The position numbers were made by a program, and so were the translations under genes. A model generated the notes under the pieces. The model did no database searches, was not told the DNA's origin, and worked only from the letters and a program-made list of their open reading frames with translations. Below are positions 22,866 through 33,882 of a DNA stretch of 64,000 bases, one piece after another; the stretch's first letter is position 1; each line of letters opens with the position of its first letter. This DNA is from Rhizodiscina lignyota. Its lineage: Eukaryota; Ascomycota; Dothideomycetes; Aulographales; Rhizodiscinaceae. The stretch is taken from NCBI GenBank assembly GCA_010015805.1, contig ML978121.1, positions 3,286,001 through 3,350,000 on the forward strand, in the 5' to 3' direction.

Positions 22866-25046
22866 ATTGACCGCTGTGGTCAATCGAGAGGCAACACCGA
22901 AAGAATAGGAAAAGAGAGTGAGAATGCTTATGAAGATTTGGGTTTTGGAGGTATGTACTTATTTTTGAAAATGTGCATCGCTTATCTTGATACTCCCTTT
23001 CAGCGCGGCGAACTACTCTTCATCGTGCCGGAGAAATGTTCGAGTAAATTTTAGGAAGAGCCTCTACCGAGTAATCAGCAGCTACCTGCTGCCCTTTCCA
23101 TGCGTGGAGATTGGCATACTGGTTATGGGATCCATGGACTAATGGCATCCTTGTGGGAGAAGTGAAGACGAGGCGCTGAGCTGAGCTCGAAACAATATCT
23201 AAAAGGGGACTCTGCTCAAATCCTTAAGGCTTGGATAACTGGCCGAAGCCATAATGTCAGCCAAACGATCCATGCTTCGGCCCGCGCCAGCTGAATTCTC
23301 GACCGTCGGGCTCTTGTCCTGTTCCTTGAGAGGCTTAGGTACGTACCACATCCTGAACGCCTTGAGTCTACGTACCGCAAGGGTGAATACGGAATGATTT
23401 CAGTTTATTTTGCGTCAACCTGAGCGGAGTGTCTTCCGCCAAGGGTAAAACACCACTGTAGACGACCACGCCGTGGTCAGCATTGCGCACGCTTGCTGGT
23501 GGCTTGCGGGGTTCATTTACATACCTACTCATAGGCGTAGAAATGATTTGTCGAAATAACGTATTGGGAGTGCTCAAACTCATCGTACGACGGACCACGT
23601 GGCCCACGCTCACCACCGCGGCCGCCCCTGGTGCTGCTGTACTTACTGTTGTAGGTGCCGAAGGATTTTGAGACTGCAACGTGGAAGTTGCCAAAAGTCT
23701 GCAGAGGGCCTGTGAGGTATCGTTGGCGATAATAGCTTAGTCATAGCTGCTTGACCAGAGACATTGAAAGCTGAGTGTTTCCCGAGTTCAAACGTGGTAT
23801 TATTCGTTTTTGAAGAGTCGCTACGCACATGTAAGCCGCCTGTCAGATTAATCCACTCGCATCTCATACCCTTTTGAAGAAACGCAAAAGATCAGGTCAG
23901 AGATTTAGCGAGGCACCGAACGGCAGCCAACATATGTATAGCCTCTGTGCAGCAGAAATATCATGAAGATTTGATGGCGATTGGCGACCAGCGGCAGACG
24001 GTGTTAGAGATCTTACGTTTGACAAAGCAATTTATCAGGAACAAGAACAACGCACGAGTACCAAAATCATTCAGCACTAACCGCTCACGTAGACCGCAGA
24101 CCGCTCCAGCAACCGGACTCTATAGAATATAGATTGTGGCATAGCTATCACGGAAATGAGAATGAACACACACGGTTTGATCTGCCCTCTAACTATTTTG
24201 GGCTATAGTTAATCTCTTCTCTTCCTCCTCATCGGATCGTAAGGCGGTCAAGGGGCGGCTTTATGCGAGTCACGACCTTCTACTAGATCCATCTCGAATC
24301 TCGCCTAAGATGTTGTCCAGACCTCCATCTTCTTGGACCGCAGATGTCCATTAACTTCGTTTTGTTAAAGAAGCAGCCATGTCCTCAGCCTTGAAGATTG
24401 CGTCCTATTCAGGGTATTTCGACTTTTGGAAGTAGGGGTCTTACATAAGTTCAGGGCGGATGGCCTATCAAGCCGAAGTTTGCGACGTGAGAAGAGACGA
24501 CGACATGTCTCGACCCTTCAGGGACGATGTATGTCTTCACAGACTATTGAGTCTGACGCGCGCAAAGATTGGGTCTAGCACAATGCTTTTATCACTTCTG
24601 TTGCGCTGGCCGGCTTGGATTTCAAGAACAAGGACTGATATCTCCCCGCACGGACTCACCGTTCCCCCATGTGAGCTCTTTCAGCCAGACAATGTACTGA
24701 TAGTATATCATGAAAGTCAGCTACTTCTCGAAATCCTGCTAACTCTAGCCTATTCTACTAGAGCAGCACAGGAAGTTGTTAGTCTAGAAGAAAGTCCAGT
24801 AGAATCATGTGTTATCGAGATCGCGTAGTCATTGCTCATACCAGGTTCAAGAAGCATTTCCCCCTCAAGGCTGGATGTAAACGAGTGTTCCTCCTCAAAG
24901 CTACCGAGAACATCTCGAAAAACCTGTTTCAATGTCTTCAGTGTTGAGTATTGTTTCTTAGTAATACGAAGCTCCACCGAGCATTAGTTCTGTGAAAACA
25001 AGAGAGTGTACAGGCTTTTATCTGACATCTCGTAGCCATTGCCTAA
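22866..25046. other. Intergenic, only unsupported short frames
   Basis: About 2.2 kb. The frame at 23368-23694 (minus) starts with TTG; 24460-24828 (plus) has an ATG but looks random; 24750-24977 (minus) reads smoothly yet has no ATG and follows a stop. Any of these could be a decayed gene. None is annotated. Confidence 0.45.
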
Positions 25047-26429
25047 CTATTTTAGCTCCTTCCATGCTTCCACGCTCCACCAGTCATCAAAAATATCAGC
25101 TCCTTTGTTGACCCATTTGTATACAAATCCGGCGTCCTGTACCTCACTCTCAAGCTTGCGAGCAGCCATCCGCTTTTCTTCTTCTTCGGCGGAAGGACAA
25201 AACCTGAGTGGACATATGGTTAATTCGAAGCGGCGCATGTTTGGGAGTGACTGGCTATCGACGACCTTTGCAAATGCCAGAAGTGGCTCTTCATGGTCTC
25301 GTCCACAATAGTCCACTTTGAAAGTTTCAAGACTTGCGGGAAGCAACTGGATGATACTCTGACTGGTCACCTTGACAGTTGCACTGCCAGTCGCAGCAGA
25401 GCTGCGGCCAAAGATTGTCGGACCCCGGACAACTAAGTGCTTGAGCTTATCGAGGACGCGAAGCCCACCAGCAGTGACGAAATGAACCTGATACAGTGTA
25501 TTTACATGTAGAGACTCGAGGGTAGTTGCATGAGCAGCGGCCAATTTAGTAAGAGTGAAAGGGGCCAAAGAGCTATCGCCACTCTTGTTGTGCGGTGGAA
25601 TTTCGATATATTCGAGACGGGTCAGAGCCTTGCATGACGACACGAGAAGGTCGATAAAGCCGGGCTGCTTGGTCCCAATCCAGCTGATTGTCTGCACCGC
25701 CGACGATCGCGGAAGGCATGTCCACAGAGACAGATCTAAATCAGGTTTGTCGCCGAGGTCTACGCACATGAAAGTAGAAAGGTTTGGCATGGAGAAGAGA
25801 ATTGTCAGTCCCTGCAGGTCGATGGGAGATTTGTCGCTAGCTATCAGCCTTATACTTTTGAGCTTCGACATGCTATGTCCGACTTTCGCTACCAGCTCGA
25901 TTAGAGATAGCGGGTAGTGAATTTCATCGTTGTGAAGTTTGTCGGGGGCGAGCTCATTGAGTTTTAGCTCCTCGAGATTTGGAGTGCGCGCCAGTAGGGT
26001 GTGGATCTCGGCAACTTCGCAAGGATATAGGTCGGTATGAGGCATTTCGCTTAAATCGAGCGGAATGCGACTTGTGACAGTGGTCGGGAGCGCCAGTTGC
26101 TCTTTGCTAAGAGGAGCCTGCTCGAGCATTTTCTTGTAGAGCGTCATATCTTCTTCAGATAATGTTGTAGGAAATTGAGGCGGGAGCCACTGGCGGAGGT
26201 TAAGAGAGCGGACCAGAAGCCCAAGCTCAGGATTCTCGAGAAGAGTCCGCGCGAAGGGCCAAAATGGTTTGGGTTGATACATATCAAAGTTTTGATACCT
26301 CTTGTAGAGTTCTGGAGTGACCCATTGGTTAACTCCACGTGATACGAATGACAGCGCCTTAAGATCTTTCTCATCCTGGAGCCGCTCGAAGATGAGGGGG
26401 AAAATGTCGCTCGGAACGTTTGGCAACAT
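25047..26429 (-). CDS. F-box protein
   Basis: Single exon, 460 aa from ATG 26429. The frame is open back to another ATG at 26597 (516 aa), but the F-box begins directly at the inner start, so I prefer it. The F-box (about residues 2-42, LPNVPSDIFPLIFERL...ALSFVSRGVNQWVTPELYKRY) would bind Skp1 in an SCF ubiquitin ligase. The rest has leucine-rich character (LEELKLNELAP, LKSIRLIAS, NLSTFMCVDL, LKHLVVRG, LETFKVDYCG), as in substrate-binding LRR-like arms of fungal F-box proteins. The C-terminus is Lys/Glu/Trp-rich (KWVNKGADIFDDWW). The substrate is unknown. A second F-box gene lies 2.6 kb away. Confidence 0.82.
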   Translation of the reverse strand: MLPNVPSDIFPLIFERLQDEKDLKALSFVSRGVNQWVTPELYKRYQNFDMYQPKPFWPFARTLLENPELGLLVRSLNLRQWLPPQFPTTLSEEDMTLYKKMLEQAPLSKEQLALPTTVTSRIPLDLSEMPHTDLYPCEVAEIHTLLARTPNLEELKLNELAPDKLHNDEIHYPLSLIELVAKVGHSMSKLKSIRLIASDKSPIDLQGLTILFSMPNLSTFMCVDLGDKPDLDLSLWTCLPRSSAVQTISWIGTKQPGFIDLLVSSCKALTRLEYIEIPPHNKSGDSSLAPFTLTKLAAAHATTLESLHVNTLYQVHFVTAGGLRVLDKLKHLVVRGPTIFGRSSAATGSATVKVTSQSIIQLLPASLETFKVDYCGRDHEEPLLAFAKVVDSQSLPNMRRFELTICPLRFCPSAEEEEKRMAARKLESEVQDAGFVYKWVNKGADIFDDWWSVEAWKELK

Positions 26430-26632
26430 CCTGGGATCGATAGTTGTATTAAAGCAGTGGACTGCTGTGTGATTCCGAAGGCATGTAGCGATGTGGGACA
26501 GTTGAAAGGTCGCAGCCGGAGTAGAAGTATTTATAGGCAGCCTCTCACAATTTTGGTAGGGGTATTCGCAAGCAAAGCTTCGACTTTTGTGAATCATGGA
26601 AGTGAATGACGAGCGCTAACCGAAGCATTGCT

Positions 26633-27310
26633 TCAGAAGGCGCTGAGGCCATGCCACCACATGTAGCAACCAACTGCAAGCAAGCTTGGTACTGCGTAAC
26701 CTAATTGCATTTCGATCACACTCCAGACCCACAATGTCCCCACTGGAGGCGCCCTCTTCATCACAGCGTAATATCCATGCTTGTTGCCAGAGAAGACCAA
26801 GTAGCACCCTGCGACCACTGAGGTTCCCATGAACAGGACTTGTTTCCCGATCGCAAGGTATCGATTCGAGGGTGTTCCGTGAAGCATGTACACCAGTAAC
26901 ATTAATATCGGCACTGCGACTGCCCACCGTGCGGCGATCTCCTTCCACTCAATTTCTTGCCGGTATTGATTGTACACTAGGACGTCGAGGGTAAAATGAA
27001 GCATCGAGAGGCTTGAGCCGTACAGCACTGCGTCACCGAATGCACCTAACGGCTCGTCGCTCATGAACTCCCAGTCACCATCCTTGTCTCTTACAGGGCC
27101 GCGCCTCTCTTCAGGAGGCTTATCTTTATCAAGTTCAGCTTGCCGTTCGTCTGCGAGCTCGAAGAGCGTCTTGCCGTCAGGGCGCTTTCGTGTCGGTAGC
27201 TCCATTGCGATGTCATCGATCGTCTGTATTTTATCCGGATCTTTGGACTTGCCGCTGCGTTCAGCAGCCCGGCGCTCTTTTCGGTTCTTTGGCTGTTGAG
27301 TCGATGCCAT
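26633..27310 (-). CDS. Conserved four-pass membrane protein (DUF7719-like)
   Basis: Single exon, 225 aa from ATG 27310 (MASTQQPKNRKERRAAERSGK). The N-terminal 95 residues are basic and hydrophilic and include the conserved-looking DWEFMSDEPLGAFGDAVLY. Four hydrophobic segments follow: near GDAVLYGSSLSMLHFTLDVLV, WAVAVPILMLLVYML, VLFMGTSVVAGCYLVF and YAVPSLLAVGCYMWW. This resembles a conserved fungal membrane family that I recall as DUF7719; the name is from memory and unverified. It is divergent from GPI12 across 173 bp, so the two may be co-regulated. An ER location is plausible from the neighbour and topology only. Confidence 0.72.
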   Translation of the reverse strand: MASTQQPKNRKERRAAERSGKSKDPDKIQTIDDIAMELPTRKRPDGKTLFELADERQAELDKDKPPEERRGPVRDKDGDWEFMSDEPLGAFGDAVLYGSSLSMLHFTLDVLVYNQYRQEIEWKEIAARWAVAVPILMLLVYMLHGTPSNRYLAIGKQVLFMGTSVVAGCYLVFSGNKHGYYAVMKRAPPVGTLWVWSVIEMQLGYAVPSLLAVGCYMWWHGLSAF

Positions 27311-27483
27311 CTCGAGGGTTTGAACGCGTAGATAGTGAAGAAGACGCGTGAGCAGCTGAAGTGACGTCTGAATTTTTGCGGCTCTGCGGAGGAGCTCAAC
27401 CCCCCTGTCGATCACCTCCGAACTCCACCCATCATGTATTTCTTGGACCTCTGCAACTCATCTTCTTCTCGCAGTTTCCGAAG

Positions 27484-28372
27484 ATGCACTGGCTCTCTAT
27501 AGCCTCAATCCCCCTTCTTGTCTTCGGCCTATGGCTCTACACAGCGCAACTGTCGCGTGGCTTCCCTGCGATTCGCGGAAAGCGGATATGCTTCCTTATA
27601 GCGCATCCAGACGATGAAGCCATGTTCTTTGCGCCTACAGTGCTTGCATTAACCAAACCAGAGCTGGGAAATCATGTCAAGATTCTGTGTCTGAGCAGTG
27701 GTATGTTTCTTTTTCTCGTATAGTTAGGAAAGCATTCTCACCACCACAGGCGACGCAAATGGCTTGGGCGAAACGCGCAAAAAAGAGCTCATCACCAGTG
27801 GCCTAATGCTCGGCCTACGCTCCTCCGATGACATCTTCGTCTTCGAAGACCGTAACTTTCCAGACTCAATGTCTGTGACCTGGAATCCACGTCTCATTTC
27901 GAACCTTTTAACCACGACATTCGCACCGAAGATGGCCTCAATAGCTGCCACGAGCGCACCGCAGACCACGGTTGACATTGTCATAACCTTCGACGAGCAT
28001 GGCATCTCGCACCATCCGAACCATCGCTCATTATATCACGGCGCTACTACGTTCATCAAGTCTCTTATGCACCGACACACGGGCTGGGAGTGTCCGATTG
28101 CCCTCTATACACTCACCTCTGTCAACATTGTGCGTAAATACAGCAGCGTGTTAGATGCGCCGGCTACCATCTTCAACTTGATATTCAGAAAAAAGGAGCA
28201 GAGCGCCTTTCCGACTCCACTTCTGTACGTCAGCGGCCTACGAGAATATGTTGCAGCTAGGAGTGCAATGGTGCGCGGTCATAAGAGTCAGATGGTGTGG
28301 TTTCGCTGGGGTTGGATCGCACTAGGGAGATATATGATCTTGAACGATCTGAAGAAAGAAAAGGTCTTATGA
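27484..28372 (+). CDS. GPI12: GlcNAc-PI de-N-acetylase, PIG-L/Gpi12
   Basis: Model join(27484..27700,27750..28372), 279 aa. The enzyme removes the acetyl group from GlcNAc-phosphatidylinositol at the ER membrane, the second step of GPI-anchor synthesis. An N-terminal membrane helix is present (residues 3-22, WLSIASIPLLVFGLWLYTAQ). The zinc-binding AHPDDE motif is at 40-45 with the downstream HHPNHRSLYHG motif, and ITFDEHGISHHPNH carries the catalytic His region. The 49-bp intron interrupts the codon for the Gly in SSGDANGLG, a hallmark stretch of the family. The length matches yeast Gpi12 (about 300 aa). Confidence 0.94.
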
Positions 28373-28705
28373 ATACTGCGAGGTATTATTGATCATTGGT
28401 CATTCCATGTCCTGCATTATCACTATGATCACGAAGGTCCAGAGCTATCCCGAAGGCCCATCAATTCAGCATGCAATCCCTTCATGGCGGCCAAGTCCAA
28501 TGACTTCGCAGTGTCTCGGTAATGCATATCACCCTCAACCTTGATTCAGGCATTGCATGTACCGAGATGTTGTCTCTGTTAACTTCGCTTCACATGCTTC
28601 CTTGTATCGGGATGAAACATTTCCCGGCTTCGACAGTGGCATTCCCCAATGGCCAATGCCATCCGTCATGCTCTGGCTCCGAGCTCACGAAATGGTCTAG
28701 ATCCT
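28373..28705. other. 3' flank with open frame that may belong to the F-box gene
   Basis: The minus-strand frame 28590-28805 overlaps this stretch. It reads plausibly as protein (FLPEGAHGSLCVLRINLEPL) in a different frame from the end of the F-box model to its right. It may be a real C-terminus reached by an unrecognised intron or a shifted frame. Confidence 0.35.
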
Positions 28706-30229
28706 CTATCTGCAATGGTTCCAGGTTGATGCGTAGCACACAGAGGCTCCCGTGCGCGCCTTCTGGGAGAAACAAGTACATCGTCTCTCCATCCTTTCTA
28801 AGCAAGAATACCTCACTTTTATTACCCTTCCTAGTCGTCCCGTTGAGAGCTTGAAGCGTCGTAGCCGCGGTAGAGCGACTGGCACACTTCTGAGGAAGTC
28901 CGCGAGCCAGCCAAGGTGTTTGTTCGCTATGTAGCTCTCAGTGTCCGCCGCTCGCAGATTGCTATCGTTGGGGAAATTTCCGTTCCATTGTAGGATCAGA
29001 GTGGACAGCTAGACTTTCATCAGCTAACGAACAGGATACGATTTTCTAACTAGCGTGCTACTTACGTCAAGGGCCTCCGGTGTAGCTAGGAGGTGGTTCT
29101 GCAGTCCCAATAGTGCTGTTGAAGAGGTGTCTGCAGGCCAAAAACACACCGCATCGGTGGCAAGGTGTTTGAGCTGCTTGAAGCTCGAGAGATCTAGAAC
29201 TGTCCTGTCGTGGGTTACACGATTAGGGTCGGCCTTCCAAAAGGCGGATATCGAAACCTCTAGCGTCAAATACACCAGCGAATCTTTTACTTCCTTAAAG
29301 GCCTCAACTAGCTCCTGGGGCGAGAGAGGCTCGGCTGTTCGCCGTCCTCCAGCAAGGTGATGAAGATGTCGCGAATTCATCTTTTGTAGAGGTGCTACGA
29401 CACGGAGGTCTTTGAGAGCCTTTGGGATCGATAGCAACTGCCGGAGGATACCGATTTCGATATCGTAGATTCCAGGTCCATTTCTTTTGCCAATGGCCAA
29501 CCCAAGGACCTTTACATTTGACGATTTGGGCCGCACGTCTTTCCAATCCAGTTTTTGGAGCGTAAGCACTCCAGACGCCTCGATCGTAGTAACTGATGGG
29601 ATTGACATCAAGTCCACGATTTCTGTTACTGTGGCTGAACCCTCGAGAATAACTGTGTGGAGCACTCCGATATCCAAGCACGTCGCAAAATCCATTCGCC
29701 GATCCAACCCGATGAAGCCGGAAGCCGACTCTTTCGCTATATGCGTTGGGTCATCGCGTTTCTCTTCATCGCTACGATAAAATCGATCCAGTGTAAGACG
29801 CAGAACTTTCAGGCCAGGCAATTTCGCAAGCATTGTCTCGAGTTCAAGATGCCAGGCAGGGTCCATGAGTTCACAAATGCAAAAGTTGAACTCGCGAACC
29901 CTTCTCGCGAGAAGGGGTCGCTCTAGAAGAGCTGTCTTGAAAGGTTCAAAGGCATTCACGGTCGGCTCGCCCCTCATCTCCCTCCTCACTTCAAAGTGGA
30001 CATCACGGACAAGCCACTCTTGAGCGAGATGACAGAGCCTGCTGTGGACGAGGCAGAGATTGTGGAGTGTTTTGTAATGACGTTTATCGTAAAGGATCCT
30101 AAAGATTTCGTGGAGACAATCCTCATTGAGGTCGAGAAGAGTCGTGGCTGTGCCTGACGATGATTTGATGGCTGTTGCCGACGTTGGTCTGACGGCCGTC
30201 ATCGGCAATGTCTTGATCCAAATTACCAT
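28706..30229 (-). CDS. F-box protein, C-terminus uncertain
   Basis: Model complement(join(28706..29008,29066..30229)), 488 aa. Exon 1 starts at ATG 30229 (an in-frame ATG nine codons later is also possible) and carries an F-box-like segment at about residues 32-75 (LLDLNEDCLHEIFRIL...LCLVHSRLCHLAQEWLVRDV), followed by leucine-rich repeats-like sequence. A 57-bp intron (GTAAGT...TCTAG) joins in phase to LSTLILQWNGNFPND. After about 28800 the exon-2 frame looks poor, while another frame reads well down to 28590, so the last 40 residues are doubtful. Predicted role: SCF substrate adaptor. It resembles the F-box gene at 25047 in layout, not closely in sequence. Confidence 0.7.
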
Positions 30230-30525
30230 CGAAATTAGAGGGTTCTCAAAGAGTAGGCATAAGAGCTATCAAGGAAGAAGATTCGTTATTGAAGCGTTTC
30301 AAGAAAGAGTGGGTTTAAGAGAGGGCTTATATATTAACCCCTAGGTGTTTGAGAGACTAGTGCGGCTACGAAGAGCCGTCATAACTACAGCGACAGACAT
30401 TGACGCCCAACAAACTCAGCAAATGACGCCAGCTTGCAAATCTGCACAGAATGTTCATAAACGAGCGAGAGACGGCCTTCAAGGAATCGAGAAACATTGC
30501 GAGATCGTGTCACAAAGCCGGCGCT

Positions 30526-31248
30526 TCAGATATAGTCATTCTGCGCATACCAGTCTCCCCGGCCCTCAGGAATCAAGTCCAGTATCATCCACACTGCGGT
30601 GAATAAATCACCGCCACGCTCCGGGAACCGCTCCTGGTCTTCGTTCTCCTTGTCAAAGTGGGCATTCACAGTGTACACGTGTCTGACAATGCCCTCCTTC
30701 TCCTTTTTAAAGACACTCATTGACGGAACATCCTTGAAGTCGGGCATCCACGGCGGGTGCTCCAAGTGCATGTCATTATTGAATGTGCTCTCTAGGCTGG
30801 ACAGGATGCGCAGATTGTGCCACCCGCGTTTACGCGCCCACGCACGCAGCTTGCGAATATCGCCCTTGCCAATGATCGCGAGGTTGGCGCGCTGCTCAAT
30901 GTGCTTGGCAGCGCCATTGATGCTGTCGATGGCGCAGCTGCACATGGAACAGGCTTCTTCGGCGTCTTCGCCAAACATCATGTGGTAGATGATGAGGCTG
31001 CGGCCGTCCGCGGCGAGATCGGCTAGCGTCGTCTTGGTGAATGGGCCATCTTCGTTGAGGTCGCGTGGTCCTTCGATGAAGGTATATTCCTTCATGGGAG
31101 CACCTGGTGGAAGAGCTCGACGCATCTCAGCGACGCGCTCGACTTGATTGCGGAGGTCCCACTCGGCTTTGAGGAGATCGGCACGAGCCTGCTTGTACTC
31201 CTCGCTGGCACCAGCGGGATAGCGTTCGATGTGAATTGGACCAGGCAT
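30526..31248 (-). CDS. DUF899 thioredoxin-like protein
   Basis: Single exon, 240 aa, ATG 31248 (MPGPIHIERYPAGASEEYKQAR). It matches the DUF899 family (PF05988), mostly bacterial proteins with a thioredoxin-like fold and a presumed dithiol-disulfide role. Seen here: WDLRNQVERVAEMRRALPPG, EYTFIEGPRDL, LIIYHMMFGEDAEEACSMCS with a C-x2-C pair, and a C-terminal WMILDLIPEGRGD. Full length for the family. The absence of introns and the largely bacterial distribution fit an old transfer from bacteria, though single-exon genes are not rare here. Substrate unknown; probably soluble. Confidence 0.85.
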   Translation of the reverse strand: MPGPIHIERYPAGASEEYKQARADLLKAEWDLRNQVERVAEMRRALPPGAPMKEYTFIEGPRDLNEDGPFTKTTLADLAADGRSLIIYHMMFGEDAEEACSMCSCAIDSINGAAKHIEQRANLAIIGKGDIRKLRAWARKRGWHNLRILSSLESTFNNDMHLEHPPWMPDFKDVPSMSVFKKEKEGIVRHVYTVNAHFDKENEDQERFPERGGDLFTAVWMILDLIPEGRGDWYAQNDYI

Positions 31249-32500
31249 CTCGGCTGAAGCAAAGTATTATTCTTCTGATGATACTGATAAACTGATTCTG
31301 AATAGAGAATTGGGAGCGAGGACTGGAGCGTTTGATTGTGCTATGCGCTGATGAGCAGCTGGAGGTCAACCCTGTACCATATTTATAGAGCAATTGAGAA
31401 GCAAGAAGGTATGAGAGATCAGTAATCTGAAATCAATTGCGCCTCGTATCTAAGGCTGCAATGCGTATCACGGAACCTTTTCAGTGGTATGGATGCACTT
31501 GTTAGAGTGCAGGAGCCCGAGATATGTGGGAGAACGTCGTAGGTGCAGTTCGGTTTCAAGTGACGGTGAGAGCGCCACACAAACTCTGAAGATCAAGCTG
31601 GTGCCTATTCTGAGCTTGGAAACTAGGCATTGAGTCAATTGATTCAGGACGCCAATTTGCAGAGCAATTGAAGTGTCGAGAAGCCTTGCATGATTTTAAC
31701 TTTAACCCCGCGTACGGCGCGCGCCACTGACGCGAAATCACGGGGTTCTGCCTAATCTCTTCGCATTTCCACGGATTCATAAATCCTTTCACATTCGGGA
31801 CGCTGAACTCGCTGATATCGACATGAGCTCGATGTCCCTGTATCACATTTCGCTATGCATAATGGATGAGCAGCTTAGACGGCTTCGCTAGTGATGTGAT
31901 CTGTCCTTGCTTGAGCCCCATGCGGCTGCAGGATTCGAATAATATGCCACAGGCGTGTGCGGCCGCTGATACTGTCTTTCATTTCGATGGCTGTGGAAGA
32001 GATAGTCTAACCTACTATGAAGTTTAAAGCTAATTGACCTCGGTATGTGTCTTACCTGGCTGTCAATAACTCTAGGTATCACTCGTTCGGTATTTTGTCA
32101 CCCCCTGAGCATGGTTCCGCCAGCCTGATTCTTCTGATTTCCACGACGAAATTTCCCCTCCAGACAGCTTCTATGGCAGAAAGTTGTGTCTTTCAAAAGA
32201 CACAGCTCATAGCTCACCTTTTGCCTCTTAAGGATGCAATGTCGATCGCTGATACTTAGACCGACCGTGTGCGGCCGCGCGTACATATCAAGCGTACATC
32301 AATACGTTACATGAATGTGCCGATTTCCTAGTCAAGAGAGAATATTCCCATCGAGTCTCTTGCACGTCGCAATTTGTACTGGTTCTCCCCAGGTTTATTT
32401 TCTTTTAGTATCTCTGAATTTTTTTTACCTACATCGGGTAAACTCTCGACTTCGTGCTCTCAAGCAAACTCTAAGAATCGGTCGAACTACCGTGCCTGGC
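31249..32500. other. Intergenic, promoter of CorA-like gene
   Basis: No gene supported. Frame 32315-32500 upstream of the CorA-like ATG opens with a non-ATG codon and is probably 5' leader. Two NotI-like GCGGCCGC sites occur (about 31958 and 32273); no meaning assigned. Confidence 0.45.
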
Positions 32501-33882
32501 ATGGAGTCGTGGAGTCAATACTATGAGAAAATTGGAGCATCACAACTCCCTGTCGATATCAAATATGAATATGACGAAGAGGCACCGGAGATTCTTGTCC
32601 GGGAGGTCCTCTGCGACCAGCAGTCGAACTCATACGAGGCGAAATCACGCATAATTGCTGGAACGGACATTGGTGTATGGCTTCAGAATGAAAACCAAGA
32701 CAAGAATGATAATCGGATTATACCAGCTTTACAGCTCGTCTGGGTCAATTGGTGTAATAATTCGCTCATGCATATTCGGAAAGATTGGGAGGAACAGATA
32801 CTCAACAGCTTTAATCTGACAGCCGCAAAGCATTATGCTGGAGTGACGCGATACTCTTTCGCAAGGTTTGAGGAACGAACAGGGTCTTCAGACAGCACGA
32901 AGAGCTACTTGGTTAGATCACCTCTCCTTTGCCTGATTTGGTCGTACGACAAGAGTCTGGGAAGGAACCGCGGCATATTCGTGGCAGACCCTTGGCTTCG
33001 CCACCAAATGTCCCACCTGCTAGAGTGTGTCAACGGTTCCACTCTGCACCACCCAATGTTTCTCGCCGAAGTTGCCTCCATGGTTCTCAATTCACATCAT
33101 GACTTTTGGCTCTCAGCTGCAGAGCGAGATATCCGACCAGCGGAGGCACGAACCGGATTTGGCGGGGCAATGAGAAAACATCCTCCTGCCCAGAAGGCGC
33201 TTAGCGAGTTATCAGCGCAAATGAGTGGAGTAAAGGTGAACCTAGCTGCGAGCGATGTTGGATTGGCATTCAATAAGAGATTAAATCGCTTCATCTGGGA
33301 AAACTTACAAGACTACAGCAATGCTCCAGATGGATCGCCGCAACTTGCGGCATTTGACGCGGGCAAGAAAGCGCTGATGGCTAGCTGTGAAGCGACGAAG
33401 GATCGACTGGACTGCGTTCATGATAGGCTGGACGAGTACGTCAAGAGAGCAGATAATCAGCTCACAGCAGTACGGCCACCGCTCCGTAGAGAAGTGAAAA
33501 CCATTGACATATACTCCAGCTCTTTCACCTGATAACCCAGGAAGACACAAAAGCTAGTCTCGCAATCGCTCAAGAGTCCAAGGCTCTGGCTGAGGCAGCA
33601 AAGCGCGACTCAGACTCCATGAAATCTTTATCATTAGTCTCGATGATCTTCCTCCCTAGCACTGCAGTTGCATCGATCTTCGCCATGCCTTTCTTTGACT
33701 GGGATCGCAATGGTGTTAATGACAATTTTTGGATATACTGGGTCACGGTGATTCCTCTCACGATTTTAACGCTGCTCATCTGGCAGCTTTGGATCCGGAG
33801 GCAGAACCTGATAAGGAAAGCCGAATATTTGAAGGGGTCAGAAGGTGGTGATCTAGAGAAGGACGACAAGATTTCCGCTTAG
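32501..33882 (+). CDS. CorA-like membrane protein
   Basis: Model join(32501..33469,33541..33882), 436 aa; ATG 32501 (MESWSQYYEKIG) is the first ATG after a leader that is open only through non-ATG codons. The 71-bp intron restores the helix QLTA-EDTKASLAIAQESKALAEAAKRDS. The helical stalk is followed by two transmembrane helices, LVSMIFLPSTAVASIFAMPF (about 355-375) and WIYWVTVIPLTILTLLIWQLW (about 388-410), the CorA (PF01544) C-terminal topology. The GMN selectivity motif of true Mg2+ channels is replaced by AMPFF after TM1, as in many fungal CorA-like proteins, so Mg2+ transport cannot be assumed. The N-terminal 250 residues are diverged. Confidence 0.8.

Noticed and set aside
23368-23694. 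108-codon minus-strand frame
   Set aside because: Begins with TTG; joining to the upstream frame needs a weak, long intron and gives nothing recognisable.
24460-24977. Overlapping frames on both strands before the F-box gene
   Set aside because: One lacks an ATG and follows a stop, the other looks random; no motif.
19568-32280. Repeated GTGTGCGGCCGC words (about 19569, 31957, 32270)
   Set aside because: Short shared words only; flanks do not align.
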